Below are positions 23,887 through 33,063 of a stretch of 64,000 bases of DNA, one piece after another. Numbering within the stretch: the first letter of the stretch is position 1; every line of letters begins with the position of its first letter. Below the pieces are notes generated by a model. It made no database searches and was not told the DNA's origin. It saw nothing but the letters and a program-made list of their open reading frames with translations. The position numbers and the translations under genes are program-made. The stretch comes from Massilia niastensis DSM 21313. Lineage in GTDB: Bacteria > Pseudomonadota > Gammaproteobacteria > Burkholderiales > Burkholderiaceae_D. The DNA is taken from the NCBI RefSeq assembly GCF_000382345.1, contig NZ_KB908084.1, positions 1 through 64,000 of the forward strand, in the 5' to 3' direction.

Positions 23887-26538
23887 TTAGGTGTTTGCCG
23901 ACAGGGCGGCAAGCTGCTGGGTCAGGTAGGCAGAGGTCGACTGCATCGACGACAGGGCGACGTCGAGCGCGGTGAACTGTGCGCGATAGCGTTTTTCGAG
24001 GACGGTCATGCGTTCGTTGAAGGTGGATTCCTTCTTCTTGACCTCGCTGATGTTGCTGTTCAGGCCATTGGTCTTGCTGGACAGCAGGCTGTCCTTGCCG
24101 ATGAAGGTGGCTGCCAGGTTGGTCAGCTGGAAGGCATGTCCCTGCGAGAAGCTGACGGTGCCGCGCTCGCCGGCCGCACCGCCCTTGATCGACACCTGGA
24201 TCCCTTCGGCCGCGGAACCCGGCGCCGCGGTCAGGGACTGGCCGTTGCCGATCGCGGCGACGCCGCCGATGGTGCCGACCACGTCGCTACCCTTCACCGG
24301 GCTGGCGCTGCCGAACAGGTCGCTCACCGCCGTGCCGCTGGCGCCGCTGATCGACAGGCTCGAGGTCGATCCGTACTTGCTCGACGAGATAGACAGGTTG
24401 CCGAGGTCGTCGACCGAAGTCTCGACGGTATCGCCGGCGCCGGCGAAGGTCGCGTTGCCATTGATGGCGGCGCGCAGCATCGAGGCCAGTTCGGTCTTGG
24501 TGTAGGTACCGGCCGGAATCGCGATCTTTTGCGTCTTGCTCTCGGTCACCGGATCGGTCTGGTTGAGCGTGATGTTCCAGGTCGTGTTGGCGGCGATGGT
24601 CGTCGATCCGCCCAGCGGGGCCGCACTGGTCAGCTTGCCTTGCGTCGCCATGCTGGTGACATTGATCGCATAGTTACCCGGCTTGGTCGCCTTGGTCGAC
24701 TTGTCGAAGCTGACCAGGCCGTCGGTGGTCGAACCCATCGCGGCAAACAGGCCGCCGATATCGGCGAAGTTCTCGTCGATTGCCTTGTTGAGCTTGGTGG
24801 AATCCACGGCCAGGCTGCCGTCTCTCTGGAACGTGATGCCGACCTGGCTCAGCGAGGTCAACTTGCCGCCCGAGCTCTCCAGCGCCGAGCTGATCTGCCT
24901 GCGCAGCTGGCTCTGGATCGAGCGGACGCTGGCGTCGCCCTGCAGGATGGCGCCGCTCTTGGTCTCGGCGTTGTAGGCGGTAAGACCGTTGATCGTCTTG
25001 TTCAGTTCGTTGTAGGCCTTGACGAAGTCGTTTACCGCCGTGGAAATCGGTGCGGTGTCCTTGGTCACGGTCAGGGTCGTGCTGCCCACGCCGCTCACGT
25101 CCATCGTGACGCCCTGGATCGCATCCTTGACGCTGGTGGTGTCGCTCTTGATCTCGATGCCGTTCATGTTCACCAGGGTGCTTTGGGCGCCGCTGGTCTG
25201 GGTCAGTTTCTGTGTGCCGGCGGGATCGTAGGACAGCAGGTCGGCGATCGCCGGATCGCCCTGCTGGCCGTCGACGCCGTCGACCGTGATCTTCATCGCC
25301 GAGCTTTCGCCGGTCTTGTTCGAGGTCAGCACCAGGTGGTAGGGCTTGGAACTGCCATCCGAGACGATGGTCGCGGTGACGCCCATGTTGGCCTTGTTGA
25401 TCGCGTCGCGGATGCCCTGCAGCGACTGGTCGCCGGCCTTCAGGGTGACGCTGCCGCTGGCCTGGCCGCCGTTCAGGGTGAAACCGGAACCGATATGGCT
25501 GCCGACGTTGCCGGCGGTAAAACCAGCCGAGGCGGGATTGTTGCCGCCGATGAGGATCTGGTCGCCATCCTTCGACGTCAGGGTCAGGCCGGCGGTGGCG
25601 GTCAGGCTGGAGCCTGTGTTCGGGGTGGCGCTGTTGCGGCCGATACCGCCCATGACGTTGCCGCTGACGGTTTCGGTGACGACGATATTCGAGCCGTCGG
25701 CGGCGGTGAACTTCAGGGTGCCGTCGGCCGCGGTGCCGGAAACGGTGATGTTGGCGGCGGCCAGGGCCGCCTTGGTGCCGGCATTGCCGAGGGTGGCGTC
25801 GATCGAGGCGGCCGTCACCGGCGAGGAGGAATCGGTCTGCGCGCCGAGCTGGACGCCGCCGACCGACAGCGCATAGCTGGCGCCCGCAGCGACGTTGACC
25901 GCGCCGAATCCGGCGAACAGGTTGTCCGCGGTCGCGGTGCTGCCGGCCTTGGCAATCACGCCGGTCTTGTCGCTTTGCGCATTGATGGCGTCGGCCAGCT
26001 GGCTGGCGCTGCGGGTGGCCGTTCCGGTCGTGATCGCGATGCCGTTGATCGTCAGCGCGCCGTTGCCGATGCCGTTGGCGGCGACCGCTGCACCCAGCGC
26101 ACTGCCGTTCACGCCGAAGTTGCCTCCGGTGACGGTGCCGAACTGGAAAGTCAGGGTCGTGGGAGCGCCGCTGCCGATGGTGGACGTCACGCTGGCATTG
26201 CCGCCGGTCTTCAGGCTCTGGGCCTGGGCCAGCTGGGTGACGTTGACCTTGTATTTCCCCGGTACGGCGCCGCTGCCGGCCGAGCCGGTCAGGATGTCCT
26301 TGTTCGACGAGCTTGCGCTCAGTGCACGGAAGGTGGACGGGTTGTTGAGCGAGGTGAGGACGCCCTGGAAGCTGCCGACCGACGCGCTCACCTTGTTGAA
26401 CGCCTCCAGTCGTCGTGCCAGCTGTTGCTGCTTGTATTGTAGGCTTGCGAGCGGCCCGGCGGACTCGGCCTGCATCAATTTGGCGACGAGGGCGTCAACG
26501 TCAAGTCCCGAGCCGATACCAGATGAACTGAGTCCCAA
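23887..26538 (-). CDS. fliD: flagellar filament cap protein FliD, enlarged
   Basis: An 883-residue capping protein, against about 450-480 residues usual for FliD. The N-terminal segment (SSGIGSGLDVDALVAKLMQAES) and the C-terminal coiled region (KESTFNERMTVLEKRYRAQFTALDVALSSMQSTSAYLTQQLAAL) are standard. The extra length is in the surface domains, which contain flagellin-IN-like modules (ALTINGIAITTG...ADAINAQSDKTGV) resembling those in the neighbouring flagellin. The family body with LQGIRDAINKANMGVTATIVSDG remains. A sigma-28-type promoter lies 34 bp upstream. Confidence 0.9.
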   Translation of the reverse strand: MGLSSSGIGSGLDVDALVAKLMQAESAGPLASLQYKQQQLARRLEAFNKVSASVGSFQGVLTSLNNPSTFRALSASSSNKDILTGSAGSGAVPGKYKVNVTQLAQAQSLKTGGNASVTSTIGSGAPTTLTFQFGTVTGGNFGVNGSALGAAVAANGIGNGALTINGIAITTGTATRSASQLADAINAQSDKTGVIAKAGSTATADNLFAGFGAVNVAAGASYALSVGGVQLGAQTDSSSPVTAASIDATLGNAGTKAALAAANITVSGTAADGTLKFTAADGSNIVVTETVSGNVMGGIGRNSATPNTGSSLTATAGLTLTSKDGDQILIGGNNPASAGFTAGNVGSHIGSGFTLNGGQASGSVTLKAGDQSLQGIRDAINKANMGVTATIVSDGSSKPYHLVLTSNKTGESSAMKITVDGVDGQQGDPAIADLLSYDPAGTQKLTQTSGAQSTLVNMNGIEIKSDTTSVKDAIQGVTMDVSGVGSTTLTVTKDTAPISTAVNDFVKAYNELNKTINGLTAYNAETKSGAILQGDASVRSIQSQLRRQISSALESSGGKLTSLSQVGITFQRDGSLAVDSTKLNKAIDENFADIGGLFAAMGSTTDGLVSFDKSTKATKPGNYAINVTSMATQGKLTSAAPLGGSTTIAANTTWNITLNQTDPVTESKTQKIAIPAGTYTKTELASMLRAAINGNATFAGAGDTVETSVDDLGNLSISSSKYGSTSSLSISGASGTAVSDLFGSASPVKGSDVVGTIGGVAAIGNGQSLTAAPGSAAEGIQVSIKGGAAGERGTVSFSQGHAFQLTNLAATFIGKDSLLSSKTNGLNSNISEVKKKESTFNERMTVLEKRYRAQFTALDVALSSMQSTSAYLTQQLAALSANT

Positions 26539-26571
26539 TTGTTTCTCCCGTGAAAGCGATAATGTAAGTCA

Positions 26572-26598
26572 TTATCGACAGAAGTAATCGGTACTTAA
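26572..26598 (-). promoter_or_regulatory. sigma-28 (FliA) promoter of fliD
   Basis: Read on the minus strand, TTAA (26598-26595), 15 bases, then GTCGATAA (26579-26572). This fits the flagellar consensus TAAA-N15-GCCGATAA with correct spacing and ends 34 bases before the fliD ATG. Confidence 0.75.
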
Positions 26599-26665
26599 GA
26601 GCAGGAAAAACGGGCCATTTCTTTTTTCACGGAAGAGTAGGCCAAGATGCGGGAAACAAGGACAG

Positions 26666-26699
26666 GCAGCGCCGTCTTCCTCCCGGGAGACGGCGCTGC
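26666..26699 (-). terminator. hairpin between flaG and fliD
   Basis: GCAGCGCCGTCT and its exact complement form a 12-bp stem with a ten-base loop. On the minus strand CTTGTTT follows, a weak U-run. It lies just past the flaG stop, separating flaG from the fliD promoter. Confidence 0.55.
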
Positions 26700-26716
26700 G
26701 GGACCAGACAGGGAGC

Positions 26717-27064
26717 TCAGGCGGTTTGCCGGATCAGCAATCCCTGCATCTTGTCGATCGATTTCGCGATCTGGAGCGCTTCCTCGGACGGGATCTGGCG
26801 CACCACTTCCTTGGTGTCCTGGTCGATCAGCTTGACGACGATTTCCTTGCTGTCGTCGTCGATCGAGAATTCCAGGCTCTGGGACGAAGCCGGCATGGCT
26901 TCGTTGAGCTTCTTGACCGCAGTCGATACGTCCTCGCGCGAGGGGGGCGAAGCGGGGGGCTCGGTACGCGCGGTACTGGCCGGCACGCCTGATTGCCCCG
27001 CCACCGGCGCCGCGCGCTCGTCGAGCTTCGGCGTGAGCGGCGAATGACTTGGTTGGATGTTCAT
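26717..27064 (-). CDS. flaG: flagellar protein FlaG
   Basis: A 115-residue protein. The C-terminal half carries the FlaG signature: LEFSIDDDSKEIVVKLIDQDTKEVVRQIPSEEALQIAKSIDKMQGLLI. The N-terminal half is disordered and proline-rich. FlaG influences filament length. It sits between fliC and fliD; no own promoter is evident, so it may be read past the fliC terminator. Confidence 0.88.
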   Translation of the reverse strand: MNIQPSHSPLTPKLDERAAPVAGQSGVPASTARTEPPASPPSREDVSTAVKKLNEAMPASSQSLEFSIDDDSKEIVVKLIDQDTKEVVRQIPSEEALQIAKSIDKMQGLLIRQTA

Positions 27065-27082
27065 GTTGACTTCCCTAGTAAA

Positions 27083-27116
27083 AATTCCCCGGCTGAATTT
27101 CTTCAGCCGGGGAATT
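27083..27116 (-). terminator. rho-independent terminator of fliC
   Basis: AATTCCCCGGCTGAA (27083-27097) and TTCAGCCGGGGAATT (27102-27116) make a perfect 15-bp stem with a four-base loop. On the minus strand the hairpin continues into TTTACTAG, so a short U-run follows. It starts about 30 bp after the flagellin stop. Confidence 0.88.
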
Positions 27117-27145
27117 GCTTACAGCGCAAGTTGTTGTGCTAAGGA

Positions 27146-28609
27146 TTAGCCACGCAGCAGCGACAGGACGCCGTTCGGCAGCGAGTTCGCCTGGGCCAGC
27201 ATCGAGGTGCCGGCTTGCTGCAGGATCTGGCCGCGGGTCATTTTCGCGGTTTCCGAAGCGAAGTCGGTGTCGACGATGCGGCTGCGCGATGCCGACAGGT
27301 TCTCGGTCGAGGATGCCAGGTTCGAAATCGCGGTTTCGAAGCGCGACTGCAGTGCGCCGTATTCCGCGCGCTTGGTGTTGACCGAACCCAGGGCCGCGTC
27401 GGCAACCTTGATGGCCAGCTGGGCGCCTTCGAAGGTGCTGACGTCGAGGTCGGCGACCGACTTCAGTTCGGACGAGCCGGTGGTGGCGCCGGCGTCGAGG
27501 TCGAAGCCGCTGCCGTCGACCACCGAGAAGCTCTGCTCCGAGTCCAGGATGATGCGGCCCATGGCAGTGGCGCCGGTCGCACCTTCGGTGGCCACACCGG
27601 CGCCGAGTTTGACGCCGTCCTTGTCGTAGTTGCCCAGGGTTGCAAGCGCGGTCGCATCGGTCGACTTGTTCGCCAGCTTGATGTCGTTGCCTTCGGCGTT
27701 GGTCAGCTTGAGGCCGCCGTTTTCCGCATCATACGAGGCGGTGACGCCGGTCTTGGCCGACTGGGCATTGAACGCGCTGATGGCGCCGGCATAGCCGTTT
27801 GCATCGGCCGCACCGACCGAGAACGAGACCGTCACGGCGGTCGAGTTGTCCGAGGTCAGCTCGAAGGTGTACGACTTGTTGGCCGTAGCGGTGACCAGGG
27901 CGTCGGTCTTGGCGCTTGCCGTGACGCCGGTTTCGCCGCTGAGCTTGTTGATGGCTGCCGCGGTGGTCTTGGCCGTATCGTCGAGGTTAACGTCGACGTC
28001 TTTCGAGCCTTCCGCACCATTGATGGTCATGGTGCCCGCGGTAACGCCGTTCGTGGCGCCGACGGCGGCTTCCAGGGCGCTTGCGTCCAGGCGGTTGTTG
28101 CCGTAGGTCGAGGTGGTGAAGTTCGAGCCGGTCATCGAGATCAGCTGGCCAGCGTTGGCGCCGACCTGGAAGCTGGCGGTGCCCATCGAGCCGTCCATCA
28201 GCTTCTGGCCGTTGAATTCGGTGGTGCCGGCGATACGGTTCAGTTCCGAGGTCAGCTGGGTGACTTCGGTCTGCAGTGCCTTGCGGTCGCTGGCCGAGTT
28301 CGACGAGTTCGACGATTGCACTGCCAGTTCGCGGATACGCTGCAGGACGTCGCCCGAGCTCGACAGTGCGCCTTCAGCGGTTTGCGCCATCGACACGCCG
28401 TCGTTGGCGTTGCGGGTTGCCTGGGTCATGCCCCTGATCTGCGAACTCATGCGATCCGAAATCGCCAGGCCGGCTGCGTCGTCCTTGGCGCTGTTGATGC
28501 GCAGGCCCGACGACAGGCGCTGGATCGAGGTGTTCAGGGTGGCTTGCGAAGCCGACAGGTTACGCTGCGAATTCAGGGATGCGACGTTGGTATTGATGAC
28601 GGATGCCAT
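27146..28609 (-). CDS. fliC: flagellin
   Basis: A 487-residue filament subunit. The D0/D1 ends are canonical: [21 protein letters not shown] at the start and [64 protein letters not shown] at the end (given here in parts of the family pattern). The central D2/D3 region (about 170-380) is variable, with flagellin-IN-type repeats such as [19 protein letters not shown] strong terminator follows and a candidate sigma-28 promoter lies about 100 bp upstream. Confidence 0.95.
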   Translation of the reverse strand: MASVINTNVASLNSQRNLSASQATLNTSIQRLSSGLRINSAKDDAAGLAISDRMSSQIRGMTQATRNANDGVSMAQTAEGALSSSGDVLQRIRELAVQSSNSSNSASDRKALQTEVTQLTSELNRIAGTTEFNGQKLMDGSMGTASFQVGANAGQLISMTGSNFTTSTYGNNRLDASALEAAVGATNGVTAGTMTINGAEGSKDVDVNLDDTAKTTAAAINKLSGETGVTASAKTDALVTATANKSYTFELTSDNSTAVTVSFSVGAADANGYAGAISAFNAQSAKTGVTASYDAENGGLKLTNAEGNDIKLANKSTDATALATLGNYDKDGVKLGAGVATEGATGATAMGRIILDSEQSFSVVDGSGFDLDAGATTGSSELKSVADLDVSTFEGAQLAIKVADAALGSVNTKRAEYGALQSRFETAISNLASSTENLSASRSRIVDTDFASETAKMTRGQILQQAGTSMLAQANSLPNGVLSLLRG

Positions 28610-28952
28610 GGTGTTTCTCCAGACTGTGCTGCTATTTCGGGGCGGGCGACCTTGCCCTGTTCACTTTGGTCCGCCACGCTGTTCCGTGACGATCAAACCG
28701 CTGTTGATGCTGGTAACGTGTTTCTGGGGAAAAACTTTAGGGGCCTGCACGAAGATATGTCGACTTTTTTTCCTTGAGTTCCGGCGCAGGCCGCTTCTAG
28801 ACGGCGCAAGAAACCAGGACTTTAGGGCTAAAAAATATTTTTTATCGACGCCCTGGCTGGGGGCGGATGGATGGGGAAGCAGCCCGCAAGGACTGAAGAC
28901 CGGGTAGATTGATGTCGAAACGACAAGGGGGGACTGCGCGCCGCAAGCCCGA
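28610..28952. other. intergenic region upstream of flagellin
   Basis: 343 bp between fliC and the diguanylate cyclase gene, both minus strand. It holds the candidate sigma-28 promoter at 28713-28739 and a perfect A/T palindrome TAAAAAATATTTTTTA at 28829-28844, flanked by AGGGC/GCCCT-type arms that may form the 3' hairpin of the cyclase transcript. I see no gene in it. Confidence 0.6.
28713..28739 (-). promoter_or_regulatory. candidate sigma-28 promoter of fliC
   Basis: On the minus strand TAAAGTTT (28739-28732), a perfect match to the enterobacterial -35 octamer, then 11 bases, then CACGTTAC (28720-28713), a half match to GCCGATAA. Spacing is exact. The -10 is weak, so confidence is moderate. 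Confidence 0.5.
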
Positions 28953-30530
28953 TCAGGGCGAGTCCGCCACCACCACCCGGTTCTTGCCGCTGTTCTTGGC
29001 CTGGTACATGGCGCGGTCGGCGCGCGCCGTCAACGATGCCTGGTCCTCGTTCGGCAGGCGCAGCGCCACCCCGCACGAGAACGTGATCAGCATCTTCTCG
29101 TTATCGTGCAGGAAGAAGTGCCGGGTCAGCTCGCGCTGCACCCGCACCATCGCGGCGGAGGCTGCCTCGACATTGGTCTCGGGCAGCAGGATCAGGAATT
29201 CCTCGCCGCCGAAGCGGGCGATCACGTCCATCGAGCGCAGGGTGTCGCGCACCACCTTGACCAGGTGCTTGAGCGCGGCGTCGCCGGCCAGGTGGCCATA
29301 GGTGTCGTTCAGGCGCTTGAAATTGTCCAGGTCGAGCAGGGCCACGCACAGCGGCGTGCCGCGGCGGTCGGCGCGCGCGCTCTCGCGCTCGAACACGTCG
29401 TCCAGGCCGCGCCGGTTCAGGCTGCCGGTCAGCTGGTCTTCGCGCACCAGTTCGCTCATGTGCTGGAGTTCCGCCTCCAGCTCGCGGATGCGCTGCTCGG
29501 CGCCCTGGGCCTCGCGGTGCGCCGCGACCATGCGGTCGCGCGCGGCCAGCGCCTCGTCCTGGGCCTGGCGCGTCTCGCGCAGCACTTCGTCCAGCAGGGC
29601 GTCGAGTTCCTTGACGTCGGTGGCGCGGCCGATGCGTTCCGAGAAGCCGCCCAGCTTGGCGTGGTAGTCGCCGGTCGAGGCGGCCACCGAGCCGAGCCGG
29701 TCGATGAAGGTGATCATCATGTTCTTCATCGTCAGCCGGACGTCGGAAATGCCGTGCTTCAGGTGGCCCTGCCTGACGATCACGTCTTTCAAACTGCGCG
29801 TCGCGTCTTCCAGCGCCCTGGCGTCGAGCGGACCGGAGATCAGGTCCTGCACGGCGGCGATCTGGCCGCGCAGCCAGTTGTCGTCGTCCAGCAGTTCGCT
29901 GACGTTGTCGAGCAGCAGGCGGAACAGGCGCAGCAGCAGTTGCTGCTGTTCCGCGCCGTCGCCGCCGCGCAGCTCGATCTGGAAGCACAGCTGCTTCAGG
30001 CGGCCCGCGATGTCCTGCAGCTCGGCTTCGCCGACAGCCTGCTTCACCGCAGCGCCCAGCGCTTCGGATTCAAGCACCAGTTCCGGGCTGCCGTCCAGCA
30101 GCGAGGCCACGGCGAACGACAGCGTGCGCGCCAGCATGTCGCGCAGGAGGCGGGTATCCGGCTCTTCGTTCCCGAGCGCGAGCACCGGCGTGTTGCGGCG
30201 CAGATGACGTTCCGACAATTGCCCGAGTATCTGGTTAAAGCCGTTCCAGTCGCCGCTCCTCAGCGCGCGCTGCATGCGGCGGCCGTATTCGGACACCTCG
30301 CCCGGCGTGTCGGCCAGGCGGCGGGCGAAGCCGGCCAGCACCTCGCCGGCGCCGTTGTCGGGCGCCGCGGCAGGCGCCGGCGGAATGCCGGCGATCTCGT
30401 CATAGATGGCGCGGTAGGCGTCCGGGGTCGGGGCGATGCGGCGGGTGGCAAGGCGGCGGAAGGCTTCGCGCGCGATGTCGGCGGGGTTCAGGCCGGACGC
30501 GGCGGGCGAGGGGGACGGCAGGTTCGGCAT
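28953..30530 (-). CDS. diguanylate cyclase, cytosolic, long helical N-terminus
   Basis: A 525-residue protein with no membrane segment. Residues 1-350 are helical, with a coiled coil just before the catalytic domain (RETRQAQDEALAARDRMVAAHREAQGAEQRIRELEAELQHM). The GGDEF domain (about 365-520) has an intact GGEEF loop (RFGGEEFLILLP) and the RSMD inhibitory site, so it should make c-di-GMP and be product-inhibited. It lies just upstream of fliC in the same direction and probably acts on motility. A strong palindrome lies 30 bp before the ATG. Confidence 0.87.
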   Translation of the reverse strand: MPNLPSPSPAASGLNPADIAREAFRRLATRRIAPTPDAYRAIYDEIAGIPPAPAAAPDNGAGEVLAGFARRLADTPGEVSEYGRRMQRALRSGDWNGFNQILGQLSERHLRRNTPVLALGNEEPDTRLLRDMLARTLSFAVASLLDGSPELVLESEALGAAVKQAVGEAELQDIAGRLKQLCFQIELRGGDGAEQQQLLLRLFRLLLDNVSELLDDDNWLRGQIAAVQDLISGPLDARALEDATRSLKDVIVRQGHLKHGISDVRLTMKNMMITFIDRLGSVAASTGDYHAKLGGFSERIGRATDVKELDALLDEVLRETRQAQDEALAARDRMVAAHREAQGAEQRIRELEAELQHMSELVREDQLTGSLNRRGLDDVFERESARADRRGTPLCVALLDLDNFKRLNDTYGHLAGDAALKHLVKVVRDTLRSMDVIARFGGEEFLILLPETNVEAASAAMVRVQRELTRHFFLHDNEKMLITFSCGVALRLPNEDQASLTARADRAMYQAKNSGKNRVVVADSP

Positions 30531-30559
30531 GGAGGTATTGACGCAAAGACAGACCCATA

Positions 30560-30586
30560 ATGATAAGCATCTTTTTTGCTTATCAT
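30560..30586. promoter_or_regulatory. perfect inverted repeat upstream of the diguanylate cyclase
   Basis: ATGATAAGCA (30560-30569) and TGCTTATCAT (30577-30586), seven bases apart. It may be a repressor operator, or a 5' UTR hairpin of the minus-strand cyclase mRNA. No U-run follows on the minus strand, so it is not a convincing terminator for the response regulator gene before it. Confidence 0.55.
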
Positions 30587-30652
30587 CAATTGAAAAACGG
30601 TAACAAAGTACCGCTTTTCGCCTGAGCGCAACAGCCGCACAAGAGGAGGGGG

Positions 30653-31300
30653 TCAGTCGACCAGCTGGTTGCGGATCGCGTAATGGGTCAGTTCGGCGCT
30701 GGTCTTGAGCTTCATCTTGACCAGCAGGCGCGAGCGGTATTCGCTGACCGTCTTGACCGACAGCGACAGTTCGCGGGCGATCTCGCTGACCGTCATGCCG
30801 GAGGCGATCATGGTCAGGGTCTGGTATTCGCGGTCGGACAGGGTCTCGTGCGCCGCGGCCTCGTGGTTCTCGCCGATCTGGCTGGCCAGGGTCTGGGCCA
30901 GCGCCGCGCTGACGTACTTCTGGCCCGAGGCCACCAGCCGGATCGCCGTCACCAGCTCGCGCGGGGCGCTCTGCTTGGTCAGGTAGCCGGAGGCGCCGGC
31001 CTTGAGCGAGCGGATCGCGTACTGGTCCTCGCGGTGCATGGACAGCATCAGCACCGCCAGCTCGGGGCGGTCCTTCTTGATCTGCTTGAGCACGTCGATG
31101 CCGTTGCGGTCGGGCAGCGAGATATCGAGGAGCATCACATGGCAGCGCGCCTTGCCCGCCAGCTTGACGGCGTCGAGTCCGTTCTCGGCTTCGCCGGCGA
31201 CGATGATGTCGCGCTGCTCGGCCAGGATCTGCTTGAGCCCTTCACGGACGATGGCGTGGTCATCGGCGATGAACACCCGGATAGTTGCTTTATCTGTCAT
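30653..31300 (-). CDS. NarL/FixJ-type response regulator
   Basis: A 215-residue regulator. The receiver is intact: ADDH near 12-15, phospho-Asp in VMLLDISLPDRNGIDVL (about D58) and Lys in GYLTKQS. The LuxR helix-turn-helix is LSDREYQTLTMIASGMTVSEIARELSLSVKTVSEYRSRLLVKM. It lies four bases after the histidine kinase gene, its obvious partner. The sequence type is common in betaproteobacterial global regulators, but the target is unknown. Confidence 0.9.
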   Translation of the reverse strand: MTDKATIRVFIADDHAIVREGLKQILAEQRDIIVAGEAENGLDAVKLAGKARCHVMLLDISLPDRNGIDVLKQIKKDRPELAVLMLSMHREDQYAIRSLKAGASGYLTKQSAPRELVTAIRLVASGQKYVSAALAQTLASQIGENHEAAAHETLSDREYQTLTMIASGMTVSEIARELSLSVKTVSEYRSRLLVKMKLKTSAELTHYAIRNQLVD

Positions 31301-31304
31301 TCTG

Positions 31305-32390
31305 TTATGCGGCGGTGCTGGCTGCCTGGGCAGTCAGCCGGATCTTGATTGTTACCATCGTGCCACCTCCAGGCGCTTCCGACAAGTTCAGCGTACCGCC
31401 CAGCGCGGCCGCGCGTTCGCTCATGCCGCGCAGGCCGAAGGAATTCGGCTTGAGGCGGTCGGCCGGATCGAGGCCGCGGCCGTTGTCGCAGATGCTCAGG
31501 GTCAGGTGCTGGCGCTGGCGCCGCAGCGAGATCGTCACCCGGGTGGCATAGGCGTGCTTGGCGATGTTGGTCAGCGCCTCCTGGAAAATCCGGAACAGGG
31601 CGGTGGCGTGGTCGGGGTCGAGTTCGATGTCCTGGTCGGCGCAGCGCATGATGACGGCGATGCCCATCTGCTTCTCGAATTCGCGCGCCTGCCATTCGAG
31701 CGCCGCGACCAGGCCCAGGTCGAGCATGGTCGGGCGCAGGTCGAGCGAGATGCGGTGCACCGCCTCGATGGTGCGGTCGACCAGGTCGTCGACATAGGCG
31801 GCCTTCTCGGCGAGCTCGGGCTGGCCGGCGGGCAGGCGCTCGGACAGCATGGCCAGCGCCATCTTGATGGCGGTCAGGTTGCCGCCGAGGTCGTCGTGGA
31901 TCTCGCGCGCGATGCGGGCGCGCTCCTGCTCCTTGGCCCGTTCGATGTGCGCGGTCAGCTCGGCCAGGCTGGCGCGCGAGCGGCGCACCTCGTCCTGTTC
32001 CTTGCGGCTGGCGCTGATGTTGGTCATGATGCCGTCCCACTGCACCGCGCCGTCCGGCAGGGCGTGGGGGCTGGCGCGCAGGTTGATCCACTTGACGTCG
32101 TTCCAGGCGTCGATGCGGATCCGGCCCTCCCAGTTCCAGCTCGACAGCGCCGCGCGCGAGGCCTGCATCGCCTCGAGGAAGCCCTTGCGGTCCTCGGGCA
32201 GGATCAGCTGCCCGAAGCGGGCGGCGTCGCGCTGCAGGTCCGGCGCCGGCAGCCCGAGCAGGGCCTGGCAGCCATTGCTCAGGTAGGGGAAGGCGGTGCG
32301 TCCGTCCCGGTACTGGATGAACTGGAAGACCAGGTAGATCTCGGACGCCGCCGGCTGCATCCCGGCGTCGAGGGAGGAGGGTGAGCTCAT
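31305..32390 (-). CDS. NarX-type soluble sensor histidine kinase with PAS domain
   Basis: A 361-residue cytosolic kinase: a PAS domain (about 20-135) and HisKA_3 plus HATPase. The phospho-acceptor is in ERARIAREIHDDLGGNLTAIKM, and ATP-binding elements are FRIFQEALTNIAKHA, DNGRGLDP and SFGLRGMSERAAALGG. There is no membrane segment, so the PAS domain or a partner supplies the signal. The start overlaps the preceding membrane-protein gene by four bases (ATGA), giving a three-gene operon with the response regulator. Confidence 0.9.
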   Translation of the reverse strand: MSSPSSLDAGMQPAASEIYLVFQFIQYRDGRTAFPYLSNGCQALLGLPAPDLQRDAARFGQLILPEDRKGFLEAMQASRAALSSWNWEGRIRIDAWNDVKWINLRASPHALPDGAVQWDGIMTNISASRKEQDEVRRSRASLAELTAHIERAKEQERARIAREIHDDLGGNLTAIKMALAMLSERLPAGQPELAEKAAYVDDLVDRTIEAVHRISLDLRPTMLDLGLVAALEWQAREFEKQMGIAVIMRCADQDIELDPDHATALFRIFQEALTNIAKHAYATRVTISLRRQRQHLTLSICDNGRGLDPADRLKPNSFGLRGMSERAAALGGTLNLSEAPGGGTMVTIKIRLTAQAASTAA

Positions 32391-32995
32391 GGGGGTTCGG
32401 TTTCCGTGGTTTTCTGGCGGCGCGCGCGCCACTGGGCGTTGAAACGGCGCAGCACGCGCAGCAGGTGGCTGGAGCGGCCCGGCGCCGGGCGCAGGCGCCG
32501 CAGCAGCCTGCGCGCACTGTGGCGCCACAGGGCCACGAGGCGCCGCGCGCGGCGGTAGAAAGCGCTTGCCCTGAGCGCGGCCAGCAGCCGGTCCTTGAGG
32601 GCGACGAAGCCGCCGTGCCAGCGCGCGAACCAGCCCAGGGTCAGCAGGACGGGCAGGGTCAGCATATAGATGCGCGCCACCACCACGGCGCCGCCGAGCT
32701 TGGCGGCGACGAAGCCGGCGATGCCCGACAGGGCGTGACCATGGGCAATAGCGATGATGGCCAGCAACTTGACCGGGAAGAGCAGCAGGCCCGGCAGCAC
32801 GAAGGCGCACAGGGCCGCGTACGGGGGCAGGGTGCGCACCCGGGCTTCGAGGCGGCGCAGCGGCGGCCAGGCGGCGAGCGCGGCTGCGAAGCGGGCGCCG
32901 ACGTCCCAGGTCCAGGCTTCGGCGAGCATGACCAGCGCCGCCAGCTGGACCAGGGGCGCGAGCAGCCGGCTTCGGGATGAGGATGCGCGTCTCAT
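32387..32995 (-). CDS. membrane protein of unknown function
   Basis: A 202-residue protein with three or four membrane helices (about 10-25, 60-80, 88-110 and 115-135; LPPYAALCAFVLPGLLLFPVKLLAIIAIAHGHA) and a strongly basic C-terminal tail rich in Arg. I do not recognise a characterised family. Its overlap with the histidine kinase suggests a role in signalling to that system. It diverges from greB with a 68-bp gap. Confidence 0.65.
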   Translation of the reverse strand: MRRASSSRSRLLAPLVQLAALVMLAEAWTWDVGARFAAALAAWPPLRRLEARVRTLPPYAALCAFVLPGLLLFPVKLLAIIAIAHGHALSGIAGFVAAKLGGAVVVARIYMLTLPVLLTLGWFARWHGGFVALKDRLLAALRASAFYRRARRLVALWRHSARRLLRRLRPAPGRSSHLLRVLRRFNAQWRARRQKTTETEPP

Positions 32996-33063
32996 GAGCG
33001 CATGATACGGTAAATGCGGGCGAACGCAGGGCGATCCGGGGCGAGTGCCGTACAATAAGCCTT

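Noticed and set aside
23836-26442. An 868-codon plus-strand frame opposite fliD
   Set aside because: A shadow of GC-rich coding sequence; fliD is conserved and preceded by a flagellar promoter.
28829-28852. TTATCGAC near 28842, read as a second sigma-28 -10 for fliC
   Set aside because: There is no TAAA-like -35 at the required 15-base spacing; the A/T palindrome explains the sequence better.
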